Assembly: GCA_900757615.1 (NCBI GenBank) | Contig: CAAEON010000017.1 | Location: forward strand, 1 to 64,000 | Origin: an uncultured Collinsella sp. | Lineage (GTDB): Bacteria; Actinomycetota; Coriobacteriia; Coriobacteriales; Coriobacteriaceae | Length of the DNA: 64,000 nt | Direction: 5' to 3' | Part shown: positions 45,378-54,014 of the stretch, one piece after another | Numbering within the stretch: the first letter of the stretch is position 1 | Layout of the letters: each line of letters starts with the position of its first letter | The notes under the pieces: generated by a model | The model's database searches: none | What the model was told of the DNA's origin: nothing | The model's input: only the letters and a program-made list of their open reading frames with translations | Program-made: the position numbers and the translations under genes

Positions 45378-47936
45378 ATGGAATTTTACGCAAGCTGCCC
45401 CGAGGGCTTTGAGTCCGCACTCGCCGATGAGCTTAAACACCTCGGGCTTTCGCATGTCCGCCGCCTGAAGGGCCGCGCTACGTTTGAGGGCGAGCTCGAA
45501 GAAGGCTACCGCGCCTGTCTGTGGTCGCGCCTGGCCAGCCGCGTGTTTGTGGTGCTTGGGCGCTTTGAGGCGCAGGATGCCGACGAGCTGTACGACAGCG
45601 TTTACGACATCGCCTGGGAGACTATCATCCGCCCCGGCGCCACCATTGCCATCACTGCCCGTGGTGTGACCGAGCAACTGCACAACACGCGCTTCTCTGC
45701 CCTGCGCGTCAAGGACGCATTGTGCGATCGCCTGGCCGAGACCACAGGCCGTCGCGCCGATGTCGATGCTGCCGACCCCGATGTCCACCTGCTGCTTTCG
45801 TTGCGTCAGCGCCGCGCGAGCATAAGCCTGGACCTTTCGGGCGACCCGCTGTTCAAACGCCTGCCGCCCGCTGCGACTCGTGCCGGCGAGGGCGCGCACG
45901 TGTTGCGCCCCGACTACGCCGCCCTGGTATTGGCGCAGGTCGGCTGGACCGCACTGTGCGAGCGCGAGCTGACGGCAGACGATTACGAGAACGAAGCTCT
46001 GCCCACGCTGATCGATGCCTCGTGCGCCGGCGGCGGTCTGCTGCTGGAGGCCGTGAATATTCTGACCGACCGCGCCCCGGGCGCCACACGCGAGCGCTGG
46101 GGCTTTGAGGGCTGGCAGCTGCACGACGCCGCCCTGTGGGAGCAGCTGCTTGCCGAGGCGCGCGAGCGCGAAGCGGCAGCGCGCGGGCGCCAGGCGCGCA
46201 TCGTGGCCGTAGACATCGACCCCGCCGCCCGCAAGACCGTTGAGCGCATGGTCAAGTGCGCCGGCTACAAGCGCTTTGTCGATTTTTGCGCCGCCAAGTC
46301 CGCCACCGTGCTGGACCACGCAGGTGCCGTTGCCGGTGCCGCCGTAGTCGCAGACACCACCGAGACCCCGCTTTCGCTCATGCACGACGCCATGACGCTG
46401 GTCGGCGAGCTGCGCCGCGCCCCCGAGCTTACCGCCGCGCCGGTCGCCGCCCTCACCCGCGACGGATTGCTGGCCCGCGCGCTCCACGCTGAGCCCGAGC
46501 ACTCGATCGCTGTCATGCCCAATAACGAGGAAGCAGCTATCGAGGTTTGGCCCTCGCTCGACCACGCCGCAGCAGCATTTGAAGCTGCGACTAGCGCGGA
46601 TACCGAGGAGCAGGCCGTGGATACCGAAGGCGAAGCCGCCAACGCCCCCATGCCCGAGCCTGCCGCTACGCTCGACCTGGGCGACGGCAAGCCGCTGCCC
46701 GTGCTCATCCCCGAGTCCGAGCAGTTCGCCAACCGCCTGCGCAAAAACGCCCGCCTGCGTCGCAAGTGGGCAAAGCGCGAGGGCGTGAGCTGCTACCGCG
46801 TCTACGATGCCGACCTGCCCGACTACTCCGCCGCCATCGACCTGTACGAGGGGTGCCCGCAGACGCCGGGCCGCTGGCTCGTCATCGCCGAGTACGCCGC
46901 ACCCAAGACCATCGACCCTGCACTGGCCCAGGCCCGCATGCTCGACATCTTGGCCATCGCGTCGCGCATCCTAGATGTTCCCGCCGAGCACGTGCACGCC
47001 AAGGCCCGCATGCGTTCGCGCGGCGGCTCGCAGTACGGCAAGCAGGGCGCCGGCAAGGGCGGCCCGGGCGAGCGCGCCAACATCGCGCGCCGTCGCCTGC
47101 CGCTCATCGAAGAGGGCGGACTCACCTTTGCCGTCAACTTTGATGACTACCTGGATGTGGGCATCTTCTTAGATCACCGTGTCACCCGCAACCTGGTGCG
47201 CGAGCACGCCAAACAGGCGCGCCGCTTCCTCAACCTGTTCGCCTATACCGGCACCGCCACCTGCTATGCGGCAGACGGCGGCGTCGAGGAAACCGTGACG
47301 GTCGACCTTTCCAACACCTATCTGGACTGGGCCGAGCGCAACATGCGCCAGAACGGCTTTGTTGGTCCGCAGCATCACTTTGTGCGCGATGACGTGCTCG
47401 CCTGGATTCGTGACCAGCGCCAGACGCGCAACCGCTGGGACCTGATCTTTGTCGACCCGCCCACGTTCTCGAACTCGTCCAAGATGGGCCGTCGCACCTG
47501 GGATGTCCAGCGCGACCATGTTGAGCTGTTGGCCGGCGTATCGCGCCTGCTCGCACAGGGCGGCCACGCCATCTTTAGCTGCAACCTGCGTGGCTTCCGC
47601 CCCGAGACGCGCAAGCTCGCGCGTGCGGGCGTGGTGCTACAGGACATTACGGCGCAGACCATCCCCGAGGATTTCGCACGCAACCAGAAGGTGCATCATT
47701 GCTATATCGTGCGCCGCCTGACCATCGAGGACGCCATGGCCGAGGTCGGCTTTAGCGCCGAGGAAATTGCCGAGCGCGTCGAGGAACTGCGTAACCCCGA
47801 GGCCCGCAGGCCCCGTGCGGCAGTACCCACGCACGCGCAGGCCGGCAACGGCAAATCCAACTTTGCCGGCAAACCCTCCCCTGCCGGCAAGTCCAAAAAG
47901 AAGAAGTTCTACGCCAGCAAGCCCAAGGGCAAATAA
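45378..47936 (+). CDS. rlmL: RlmKL-like bifunctional 23S rRNA methyltransferase, N-terminal catalytic site degenerate
   Basis: Homologue of E. coli RlmKL, which makes m2G2445 (N-terminal domain) and m7G2069 (C-terminal domain). The 852 aa show a THUMP-like region (1-155), an RlmL-type domain (170-395) and an RlmK-type domain (440-785). In the RlmL domain the SAM motif normally DPMCGSGT reads IDASCAGGG (212-220), and the NPPY motif is replaced by ADTTETPL (325-332). The RlmK domain keeps NLFAYTGTAT (619-628) and FVDPPTFSNS (691-700). The Lys-rich tail is unusual. Annotators may call it a class I SAM-dependent methyltransferase. Confidence 0.85.
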   Translation: MEFYASCPEGFESALADELKHLGLSHVRRLKGRATFEGELEEGYRACLWSRLASRVFVVLGRFEAQDADELYDSVYDIAWETIIRPGATIAITARGVTEQLHNTRFSALRVKDALCDRLAETTGRRADVDAADPDVHLLLSLRQRRASISLDLSGDPLFKRLPPAATRAGEGAHVLRPDYAALVLAQVGWTALCERELTADDYENEALPTLIDASCAGGGLLLEAVNILTDRAPGATRERWGFEGWQLHDAALWEQLLAEAREREAAARGRQARIVAVDIDPAARKTVERMVKCAGYKRFVDFCAAKSATVLDHAGAVAGAAVVADTTETPLSLMHDAMTLVGELRRAPELTAAPVAALTRDGLLARALHAEPEHSIAVMPNNEEAAIEVWPSLDHAAAAFEAATSADTEEQAVDTEGEAANAPMPEPAATLDLGDGKPLPVLIPESEQFANRLRKNARLRRKWAKREGVSCYRVYDADLPDYSAAIDLYEGCPQTPGRWLVIAEYAAPKTIDPALAQARMLDILAIASRILDVPAEHVHAKARMRSRGGSQYGKQGAGKGGPGERANIARRRLPLIEEGGLTFAVNFDDYLDVGIFLDHRVTRNLVREHAKQARRFLNLFAYTGTATCYAADGGVEETVTVDLSNTYLDWAERNMRQNGFVGPQHHFVRDDVLAWIRDQRQTRNRWDLIFVDPPTFSNSSKMGRRTWDVQRDHVELLAGVSRLLAQGGHAIFSCNLRGFRPETRKLARAGVVLQDITAQTIPEDFARNQKVHHCYIVRRLTIEDAMAEVGFSAEEIAERVEELRNPEARRPRAAVPTHAQAGNGKSNFAGKPSPAGKSKKKKFYASKPKGK

Positions 47937-47939
47937 CAA

Positions 47940-48006
47940 AGTTGCGGTGGAATACGGACTGTTTTGCCTGGAATTAGGCAAATTTAGACCGTATTTCACC
48001 GCAACT
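47940..48006. repeat. Family C hairpin, copy C1
   Basis: Arms AGTTGCGGTGGAATACGG (47940-47957) and 47989-48006 pair with one G-U position; inner stem TTTGCCT with AGGCAAA. Between the convergent rlmL and kdpE genes. Copy C2 is at 62072. Confidence 0.75.
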
Positions 48007-48030
48007 CATATTGGGATGGCGGATGCCGAC

Positions 48031-48744
48031 CTATCCCTGGATGACCAATCGGTAACCAATACCCACGTGCGTCTGGATATAGCGCGGATGCGCAGGGTCG
48101 GACTCGATCTTCTTACGCAACGTGCCCATAAAGACACGCAGGCTCGCCAAGTCGCTCTTAGTTGCCGTGCCCCAAATCTCGTGTAGGATAAACTGGTGCG
48201 TCAGTACCTTGTCGGCGTTATGCGCCAGCAGGCACAGGAGCTTATACTCGATCGGCGTCAGATGCAGTTCCTCGCCATCCATCGTGGCGATGCCGGCATC
48301 AAAATCGATATGCAGCTCACCGGTATCGAACGAGCCCTCGGAGACAACGCCGCCCGTCTGCGCATACGAAAGGCGCCTGAGCGTCGTGCGAATGCGCGCG
48401 AGCAGTTCCTCGACCGAAAACGGCTTGGTCAGATAGTCGTCGGCACCGGCATCGAGCGCGCGGATTTTGTCCGCATCCTCGCTGCGCGCCGAGACCACGA
48501 TAATCGGCATGCCCGACCATGCGCGCACCGACTCCACCACCTTGACGCCGTCCATATCGGGCAGGCCCAGATCGAGCAGCACAATGCTCGGCGCCTGCGA
48601 TGAGGCGGCGGCGATGGCGGCATGGGCGGTCTCCACAGCCATATGGCGCAAGCCGTGCGCCTCGAGCGCGGCAACAATAAGATTGCGAACGGCGGGGTCG
48701 TCCTCAACGACCAAGATGAGCGGTTTTACGGCAGAGTTCGGCAC
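48031..48744 (-). CDS. kdpE: KdpE-like OmpR-family response regulator
   Basis: Receiver domain (about 9-120) with phospho-accepting Asp58 (VLLDLGLPDMDG) and a C-terminal winged helix (about 140-235: LHLTPIEYKLLCLLAHNADK, then RVFMGTLRKKIESDPAHPRY). LPDMDG and the C-terminal YIQTHVGIGYRL match KdpE. The start is GTG at 48744 behind AAGGAG; an upstream extension overlaps the kinase gene. The two genes are 4 nt apart. Confidence 0.88.
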   Translation of the reverse strand: MPNSAVKPLILVVEDDPAVRNLIVAALEAHGLRHMAVETAHAAIAAASSQAPSIVLLDLGLPDMDGVKVVESVRAWSGMPIIVVSARSEDADKIRALDAGADDYLTKPFSVEELLARIRTTLRRLSYAQTGGVVSEGSFDTGELHIDFDAGIATMDGEELHLTPIEYKLLCLLAHNADKVLTHQFILHEIWGTATKSDLASLRVFMGTLRKKIESDPAHPRYIQTHVGIGYRLVIQG

Positions 48745-48748
48745 GGCG

Positions 48749-50374
48749 CTACTCCTTATCAAACGAAACGTCGGCGGCGGGAAGCTCAATCGTAAAGACC
48801 GAACCGTGCGGGTCCGCCGCGGCAACCTCTATGCTACCGCCATGTGCCAACGCAATGGAACGGCAGAGCGAAAGACCCAGGCCAACGCTGCGATGGCTGT
48901 CGGCCAGACCATGGTTGGCGGTATAGAACGACTCGAAGATCCGCTCGCGATCCTCGGGTGCGATGCCCGGACCATCATCGGCCACCGAGCACGCCACGCG
49001 TCCATCGTCGACGCTAATCGAAATCATGATATGCGAGCCCGCGGGCGTATAAGTGATGGCGTTGTTCACCAGATTGACCACTAGCTGCACCATCAGGCGT
49101 GCATCGACGTTGACGAGCGCCGGCTCATCGCACGCCACCACCTTAAGGTCGTGCTCGCGCACGGCCGGATTTACGTGGCGCAGTGCCTCCTCGACGATAT
49201 CGTCCATGAGCTCGAGCGTGGTCGACAGGCGCATACCGCCACCCTCGAGCTTGGTGATGGCGAGCAGATTCTCGACGGTGGCGTTGAGCCACAGCGCATC
49301 CGAGCGAATGGATAGAAGCAGGCCGCGGCGCGTCTGGGCATCGAGCACGGCGGTGCCGGTCGAGCCCTGATCGAGCAGCACGTCGGCATTACCCGAAATA
49401 CTGGTAAGCGGCGTGCGCAGATCGTGCGAAATGGAGCGCAGCAGGTTGGCGCGCAGCTGTTCGTTTTTGGCGAGCACCGCCGCCTCCTCGCGGGCCTCCA
49501 TGGCGCGGGCGCGGTCGAGCGCCAGCTCGCCTTCGCTCACGATGGCATCGGCAAGTGTCCGCTCCTCATGCGTCAGCACGTCGGGCTCGGCAACGATAGC
49601 CAGCACGCCCACCACCGAGGCGGGGTCGCCCGAGCGGACGAAGCCGTCGCCCGTGCGAACCGTCAGGTAGATGCCATAAAACGCCGAGCCGCCATAGGTG
49701 GCATCGAGCGGCGTTCCCACATAGGCGGACGCCGAGAGCCGCGGCGGCATCTGCGGCGCCAGTTCATGCACTGGCGCGGCATCGCCCACGGCCGTGTATG
49801 TCGCACGCGGCAGCAGGTCATCGCCCTCGGCGTCGGCGCTGTACCACACGGCCGGACAGCCCGAAAGACGCGCCAGCTGCGTTGCCATGGCATGGACAAT
49901 CTGCTGCTGATCGGCACACCGCTGCAGCATACGGTTGGTCTCGAGCACCATATGCGTACGGCGGTCGCTAGCGGCAGCCTGTGCCAAGGCGCGGCGCAGG
50001 GCCAATGCAATCGAGCTCGACACAAGCGAGACCACGAACATGATGAAGAACATGCCGGGATAGACGCGGTCGATAAGCGACAGCGAGTAGCGCGGGTCGA
50101 CAAACAAGAAGTTGTAGAGCGCCACGGCAGCAGCCGAGCTCAGCAAGCAATACAGGCGACTCCAGGTAAAGAATGCGCACAGCTGAACGGCGAACACATA
50201 GACGATCATGATGCTCGGCGCGAGACCCGGATGGTCGAGCAGCGCGCCCACAATCGTCGCCGCGACCAGCAGCCCCGCCGATACGCAGGCGTCATACAGA
50301 GGAGTGCGGCGCGTCAGCGTTGTGCGCCGCCACCAAAAGCTATCGGCAATATCGCCGTCCGTACGGACGTCCAT
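48749..50374 (-). CDS. KdpD-like sensor histidine kinase lacking the N-terminal KdpD/Usp part
   Basis: The 541 aa begin with four membrane helices (about 27-125) of the KdpD C-terminal type (LYNFLFVDPRYSLSL, 86-100), then a GAF-like region (140-290), the H-box SISHDLRTPLTS (His317) and an ATPase domain with N, G1 (DDGPGIAPEDR) and G2 (SVGLGLSLC) boxes. Full-length KdpD is about 900 aa; the KdpD and universal-stress domains that sense K+ or c-di-AMP are missing. No kdpFABC lies in the window; the linked K+ transporter is Kup. Confidence 0.88.
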   Translation of the reverse strand: MDVRTDGDIADSFWWRRTTLTRRTPLYDACVSAGLLVAATIVGALLDHPGLAPSIMIVYVFAVQLCAFFTWSRLYCLLSSAAAVALYNFLFVDPRYSLSLIDRVYPGMFFIMFVVSLVSSSIALALRRALAQAAASDRRTHMVLETNRMLQRCADQQQIVHAMATQLARLSGCPAVWYSADAEGDDLLPRATYTAVGDAAPVHELAPQMPPRLSASAYVGTPLDATYGGSAFYGIYLTVRTGDGFVRSGDPASVVGVLAIVAEPDVLTHEERTLADAIVSEGELALDRARAMEAREEAAVLAKNEQLRANLLRSISHDLRTPLTSISGNADVLLDQGSTGTAVLDAQTRRGLLLSIRSDALWLNATVENLLAITKLEGGGMRLSTTLELMDDIVEEALRHVNPAVREHDLKVVACDEPALVNVDARLMVQLVVNLVNNAITYTPAGSHIMISISVDDGRVACSVADDGPGIAPEDRERIFESFYTANHGLADSHRSVGLGLSLCRSIALAHGGSIEVAAADPHGSVFTIELPAADVSFDKE

Positions 50375-50402
50375 CAGTGCCCCGCCCCTCTCTCAAAAAC
50401 AA

Positions 50403-50440
50403 AAACCACCACAAAGGAACAGGCACCTTTGTGGTGGTTT
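50403..50440. repeat. Hairpin E5, related to family E
   Basis: Arms AAACCACCACAAAGG (50403-50417) and CCTTTGTGGTGGTTT (50426-50440); a partial third copy, CTTGTGGTGGTT, follows at about 50443. It shares the ACAAAGG..CAG..CCTTTGT centre with family E but has different outer arms. It sits between the small membrane protein gene and the kinase gene. Confidence 0.6.
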
Positions 50441-50485
50441 CCCTTGTGGTGGTTCCAAGTGTATAGCCTTTGCAACCGGCGGTCG

Positions 50486-50680
50486 CTAGACAAACAGCAC
50501 GTGCGCGAGCAGGGCACACACGCACACCGCTCCAAATACCAGTGCCACGATCGAAATTACGCGATCGGCCATATCCATGTTGGCACGGTTCGTCAAAAAC
50601 CGATCTTCGGCGGCGTCGGCACGTGCCTCACGCACCAGCTCGGCCGCAAGATCGCGACCGTCAAGCACCTTTGCATCCAT
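50486..50680 (-). CDS. Small membrane protein of unknown function
   Basis: A 64-aa protein with an acidic amphipathic N-terminal half (AAELVREARADAAEDRFL) and one C-terminal membrane helix (about 40-62). The ATG at 50680 has GGGGAGG at 5-nt spacing; an ATG at 50710 is possible. It lies between kup and the shortened KdpD gene on the same strand, so it may be an accessory to either. I do not recognise a family. Confidence 0.6.
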   Translation of the reverse strand: MDAKVLDGRDLAAELVREARADAAEDRFLTNRANMDMADRVISIVALVFGAVCVCALLAHVLFV

Positions 50681-50741
50681 GTTTGCCTCCCCGGTCTCAA
50701 TCTTGTCCATCGAAAACCAACTCCGTGCAACCCGTCGGCGC

Positions 50742-52769
50742 CTACGGGCGTTCGTTGGGGGCCAGGCGTTGCATCTTGTTCACGGCCTTGAACTTGGTGA
50801 ACAGCGGCACGTACTCAAAGCTCACGTTGGAGTTCTCCAGGCCGTACCAACGCGCGGGCGTGCCGGCGGCGCGGCGGATGATGTACTTGAGCGTGATTGC
50901 CGTGCGCTCGCTCGGCTCCACGTCACTCTCGGGCGCCAGGAGCTTGCGGATCATGACGAACTTAAACGTGCCGATGTTGCCCGGATCCTTGTAGACCGAG
51001 TAGTCGTGCATCTGCGGCGGCAGCTCGCCAGTGGCGGCCAGATCCTGAACAACCTGGCGCAGGTAGGCGTTCACGCGCTGGTTAACCTTGTAGCCCAGGT
51101 ACAGATGCACACGGAAAACATAGTCGGTGCCAAACGTCTCGACCGAATAGGCAAAGGTATGCGGCTCCTCCATGGTCTCGACGTTCACGAACCACCAGGC
51201 GCGGGCACGCTTGGGATGCTTGTCCAGAATCGAGTAGACGATATCGCGGTCGATGTAGTCGGTGTTGGTGTCCTTGGTCAGGTACACGATGTTGTCGCTC
51301 ATAGGCTCGTAGCGATCGTCGTCGCGCAGGCGCTTGAGCTGCGGCAGATAGCTGCGCAGCGGCAGCAGCGTAAACTGACGCCGCTCGACCGCCGTACCGT
51401 TGTACCAGCACACCATAATGCCCATGATGAGTGCAGCCATAAGGATGGTGAAATAGCCGCCGTGGAAGAACTTGGTGAGCGAGCTCACAAAGAAGAAGCC
51501 CTCGAGCATGAGGAAGAAGACGGCAAAGATCCACGGCGCAACCTTGAGCTTGCGCTCCACGTGCAGATAGAAGAAGAGCAGCAGCGTCGTGCACATCATG
51601 GTCAGGGTAATAGCCAAGCCGTACGCAGCCTCCATGTGCGCCGAGTTCTGGAACAGCAGCACCACGATGACGCAACCCACGAGCATGACGTTGTTGACCA
51701 TGGGGATGTAGAGCTGGCCCTTGGTCTCGGCAGGGTAGAAGACCTGCATGTGCGGCATAAGGTCCAGGCGGCTGGCCTCGGACACCAGCGAGAATGCGCC
51801 GGTGATGAGCGCCTGCGAGGCGATGATGGCGGCGACGGTGGAAAGGCCGACGGCAAAGGGACGCAGGCCCGGGGTGAGCATCTGGTAGAAGGGGTTGAGG
51901 TCGGCGATGCCCATGAGCTCGGGGTTGGCAGCGTTGTTGATAAGCCACGCGCCCTGACCCATGTAGGACAGTAGCAGGCAGCACTTAACGAACGGCCAGG
52001 TGGCGTAGATGTTGCCGCGGCCCACATGGCCCATGTCGGAATAGAGCGCCTCGGCACCGGTGGTGGCGAGGAAGCAGCTGCCCAGAATCATGATGCCCGC
52101 ATGGTTGTTGGGGCTCAGCAGAAAGCCGATGCCGCGCAGCGGGTTGAGGCACAGCAGCACCGCGGGATGCTGGAAAACAAAGAACAGGCCCGTACCGCCC
52201 AAGAACAGGAACCACAGCGTCATGATGGGGCCAAAGGCGTGACCGATCTTGGCCGTGCCGATCCGCTGCACCAAGAAGAGCGCAATGATAATGGCGAGCG
52301 TGATGGCAACAACGCGGCCCTGGTCGTCACCGAGCACGGCGTGGACCGCCGGGATGGTGCGCAGGCCCTCGATGGCCGTGGTCACGGTGACGGCAGGCGT
52401 CAGGATGCCGTCGGCGAGCAGCGCCGCGCCACCCAGCATGGCGGGGATGATGAGCCACTTGCCGCAACGCTTGACCAGGCTGTACAGGGCAAAGATACCG
52501 CCCTCGCCGTGGTTGTCGGCGCGCAGCGAGATCAGCACGTACTTGACGGTCGTCAGCAGCGTGACCGTCCACACGACAAGGGAGAGCGCGCCAAGCACGA
52601 ACTCCTCCGTCACACTTCCGATGCCGCCGTTGCCGGCAACGAGCGCCTTGGTTACATACATAGGGCTGGTGCCGATATCGCCGTACACCACGCCCAGCGT
52701 GACGAGCATCGCCGAGATGCTCACAGGAATCGCAGCGTACGAGGCTGCCTCCTTGGCCTTTTGTTCCAT
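50742..52769 (-). CDS. kup: Kup-type potassium uptake protein
   Basis: K+/H+ symporter. The 675 aa have about 12 membrane helices followed by a cytoplasmic domain of about 200 residues, as in the KUP/HAK family. GVVYGDIGTSPMYV (about 28-41), DNHGEGGIFALYSL, GGAALLADGILTPAVTV and GTGLFFV are characteristic. The start ATG (52769) has GGGAGG upstream; a TTG at 52787 would contain the ribosome site. It is followed by a small membrane protein and the KdpD/KdpE pair. Confidence 0.94.
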   Translation of the reverse strand: MEQKAKEAASYAAIPVSISAMLVTLGVVYGDIGTSPMYVTKALVAGNGGIGSVTEEFVLGALSLVVWTVTLLTTVKYVLISLRADNHGEGGIFALYSLVKRCGKWLIIPAMLGGAALLADGILTPAVTVTTAIEGLRTIPAVHAVLGDDQGRVVAITLAIIIALFLVQRIGTAKIGHAFGPIMTLWFLFLGGTGLFFVFQHPAVLLCLNPLRGIGFLLSPNNHAGIMILGSCFLATTGAEALYSDMGHVGRGNIYATWPFVKCCLLLSYMGQGAWLINNAANPELMGIADLNPFYQMLTPGLRPFAVGLSTVAAIIASQALITGAFSLVSEASRLDLMPHMQVFYPAETKGQLYIPMVNNVMLVGCVIVVLLFQNSAHMEAAYGLAITLTMMCTTLLLFFYLHVERKLKVAPWIFAVFFLMLEGFFFVSSLTKFFHGGYFTILMAALIMGIMVCWYNGTAVERRQFTLLPLRSYLPQLKRLRDDDRYEPMSDNIVYLTKDTNTDYIDRDIVYSILDKHPKRARAWWFVNVETMEEPHTFAYSVETFGTDYVFRVHLYLGYKVNQRVNAYLRQVVQDLAATGELPPQMHDYSVYKDPGNIGTFKFVMIRKLLAPESDVEPSERTAITLKYIIRRAAGTPARWYGLENSNVSFEYVPLFTKFKAVNKMQRLAPNERP

Positions 52770-52804
52770 AAGCCGGTTTCCTCCCAACTTTAATGTTCGA
52801 AGGG

Positions 52805-52810
52805 ATTATA
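52805..52810 (-). promoter_or_regulatory. -10 element of the kup promoter
   Basis: A perfect TATAAT on the minus strand, 35 nt before the kup start codon. The -35 region is weak (TTAAAA at 16-bp spacing). The leader of about 30 nt leaves no room for a riboswitch such as the c-di-AMP type sometimes found before kup. Confidence 0.45.
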
Positions 52811-52891
52811 GGCAATCGGCCCATGTTTTAATGCACTGTTTTCCCAGCTAGATAAAGATTTATACAGTCTTTAGGCTACCGCGGCGATATG

Positions 52892-52926
52892 GAATGTGAC
52901 AAAGGGACTGCCCCCTTGTCACATTC
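52892..52926. repeat. Family E hairpin E4
   Basis: Arms GAATGTGACAAAGGG and CCCTTGTCACATTC. It ends two bases before the nitroreductase stop codon at 52928. Confidence 0.7.
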
Positions 52927-52927
52927 G

Positions 52928-53800
52928 TCATTTTCCGAGCCAGTTTTTGAACCACCACTCCATGGAGCGGCTCATCTCGGCCATAAAGGGACTCGTGTGC
53001 TTGCGGGTATAGATGTCCACGACGCGCTCCCCCACCTCGCGGGCGTGCGGACGAAACATCGCATCCATCTCGGCCACCTGCGCGTCCATAGTCGCGGCAT
53101 CGGCGCGGCAGTAGCGCTCCTCGTGCACCAGGTTCACCACGGGATGCGCAATGGCCGGACGCTCCTTACGGGGCGTGCCGATGATGAGCATCGACAGCGG
53201 CATGGTATAGGGCGGCAGATCGAGCAGCTCGGCAACTTCCTCGGCATTCTCGACGATATCACCGATGTAGCAGCTCCCCAGGCCCAGGGCCTCGGCGGCA
53301 ACCACGGCGTTTTGCGCGGCGATCACGGCGTCCTGGGCCGCGATGGCAAAGTCGCCCAAACCCGGCGCGCGGCGGGGCGCCTTGCCCGTGCGCTCGACAA
53401 ACTCGGGTTCAAAGCAGCCCACGTGCTCAAACAGATCGATCCACTTGGCATAATCGACCACAAATATAAGTGCCCAGGGCGCCTTGGCGATCATGGGCTG
53501 GTGGTCGCACAGGTCGGCCAGACGGTCCAGCGTGGCCTGCTCGCGAATGCTCACGATGGAATACATCATCATGGCGCCCGCCGACGGCGCGCGACTCGCC
53601 GCATGCAGAATCGCCGCCCGCTGCTCGTCGGTCACCGCCACGGGACGGTCGTTGTCATCGCGCGCAAAAGCGCGCGTGGACGAACGGTGCTCCAAAATGT
53701 CCAGTACCGCGTTGCCCGTAGTCTCGACCGGATAGCCGCACGTATCCACGACCGCAGCTCCGTCGCCGCCCATGTCCGCCTTGCAAACCTGCTCGCTCAT
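52928..53800 (-). CDS. Nitroreductase family protein
   Basis: FMN-dependent oxidoreductase of unknown substrate. The 290 aa carry the N-terminal RSSTRAFA motif that contacts FMN phosphate (about 34-41), ASRAPSAGAMM, and the GLGSCYIGDIVEN and PLSMLIIGTP motifs near 180-215. The N-terminal 25 residues are an extension, with Cys6 and Cys17 of unknown role. It stands alone between kup and the sulfatase gene. Confidence 0.85.
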   Translation of the reverse strand: MSEQVCKADMGGDGAAVVDTCGYPVETTGNAVLDILEHRSSTRAFARDDNDRPVAVTDEQRAAILHAASRAPSAGAMMMYSIVSIREQATLDRLADLCDHQPMIAKAPWALIFVVDYAKWIDLFEHVGCFEPEFVERTGKAPRRAPGLGDFAIAAQDAVIAAQNAVVAAEALGLGSCYIGDIVENAEEVAELLDLPPYTMPLSMLIIGTPRKERPAIAHPVVNLVHEERYCRADAATMDAQVAEMDAMFRPHAREVGERVVDIYTRKHTSPFMAEMSRSMEWWFKNWLGK

Positions 53801-54014
53801 CGCCCTACCCTCGCCATTTCTTTAAGAAGCCTTTACGTTTCCGTGTAATTCCCGTCCATTATCGCGCAGGTCGCCACTACATTGCGCCACACCGCCACAC
53901 GCGCGCGTTAATATGGCTGGTTGTTGTGCGCAGCCACCAATTGCAGCGCATATCTTGGTAACAATCGGGTAAACCCCCGCTTTCGTAGGTTTTAAGTTTG
54001 TGAGGAGTCTCAGC

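Noticed and set aside
52770..52810. c-di-AMP riboswitch before kup
   Set aside because: The leader from the TATAAT promoter is only about 30 nt.
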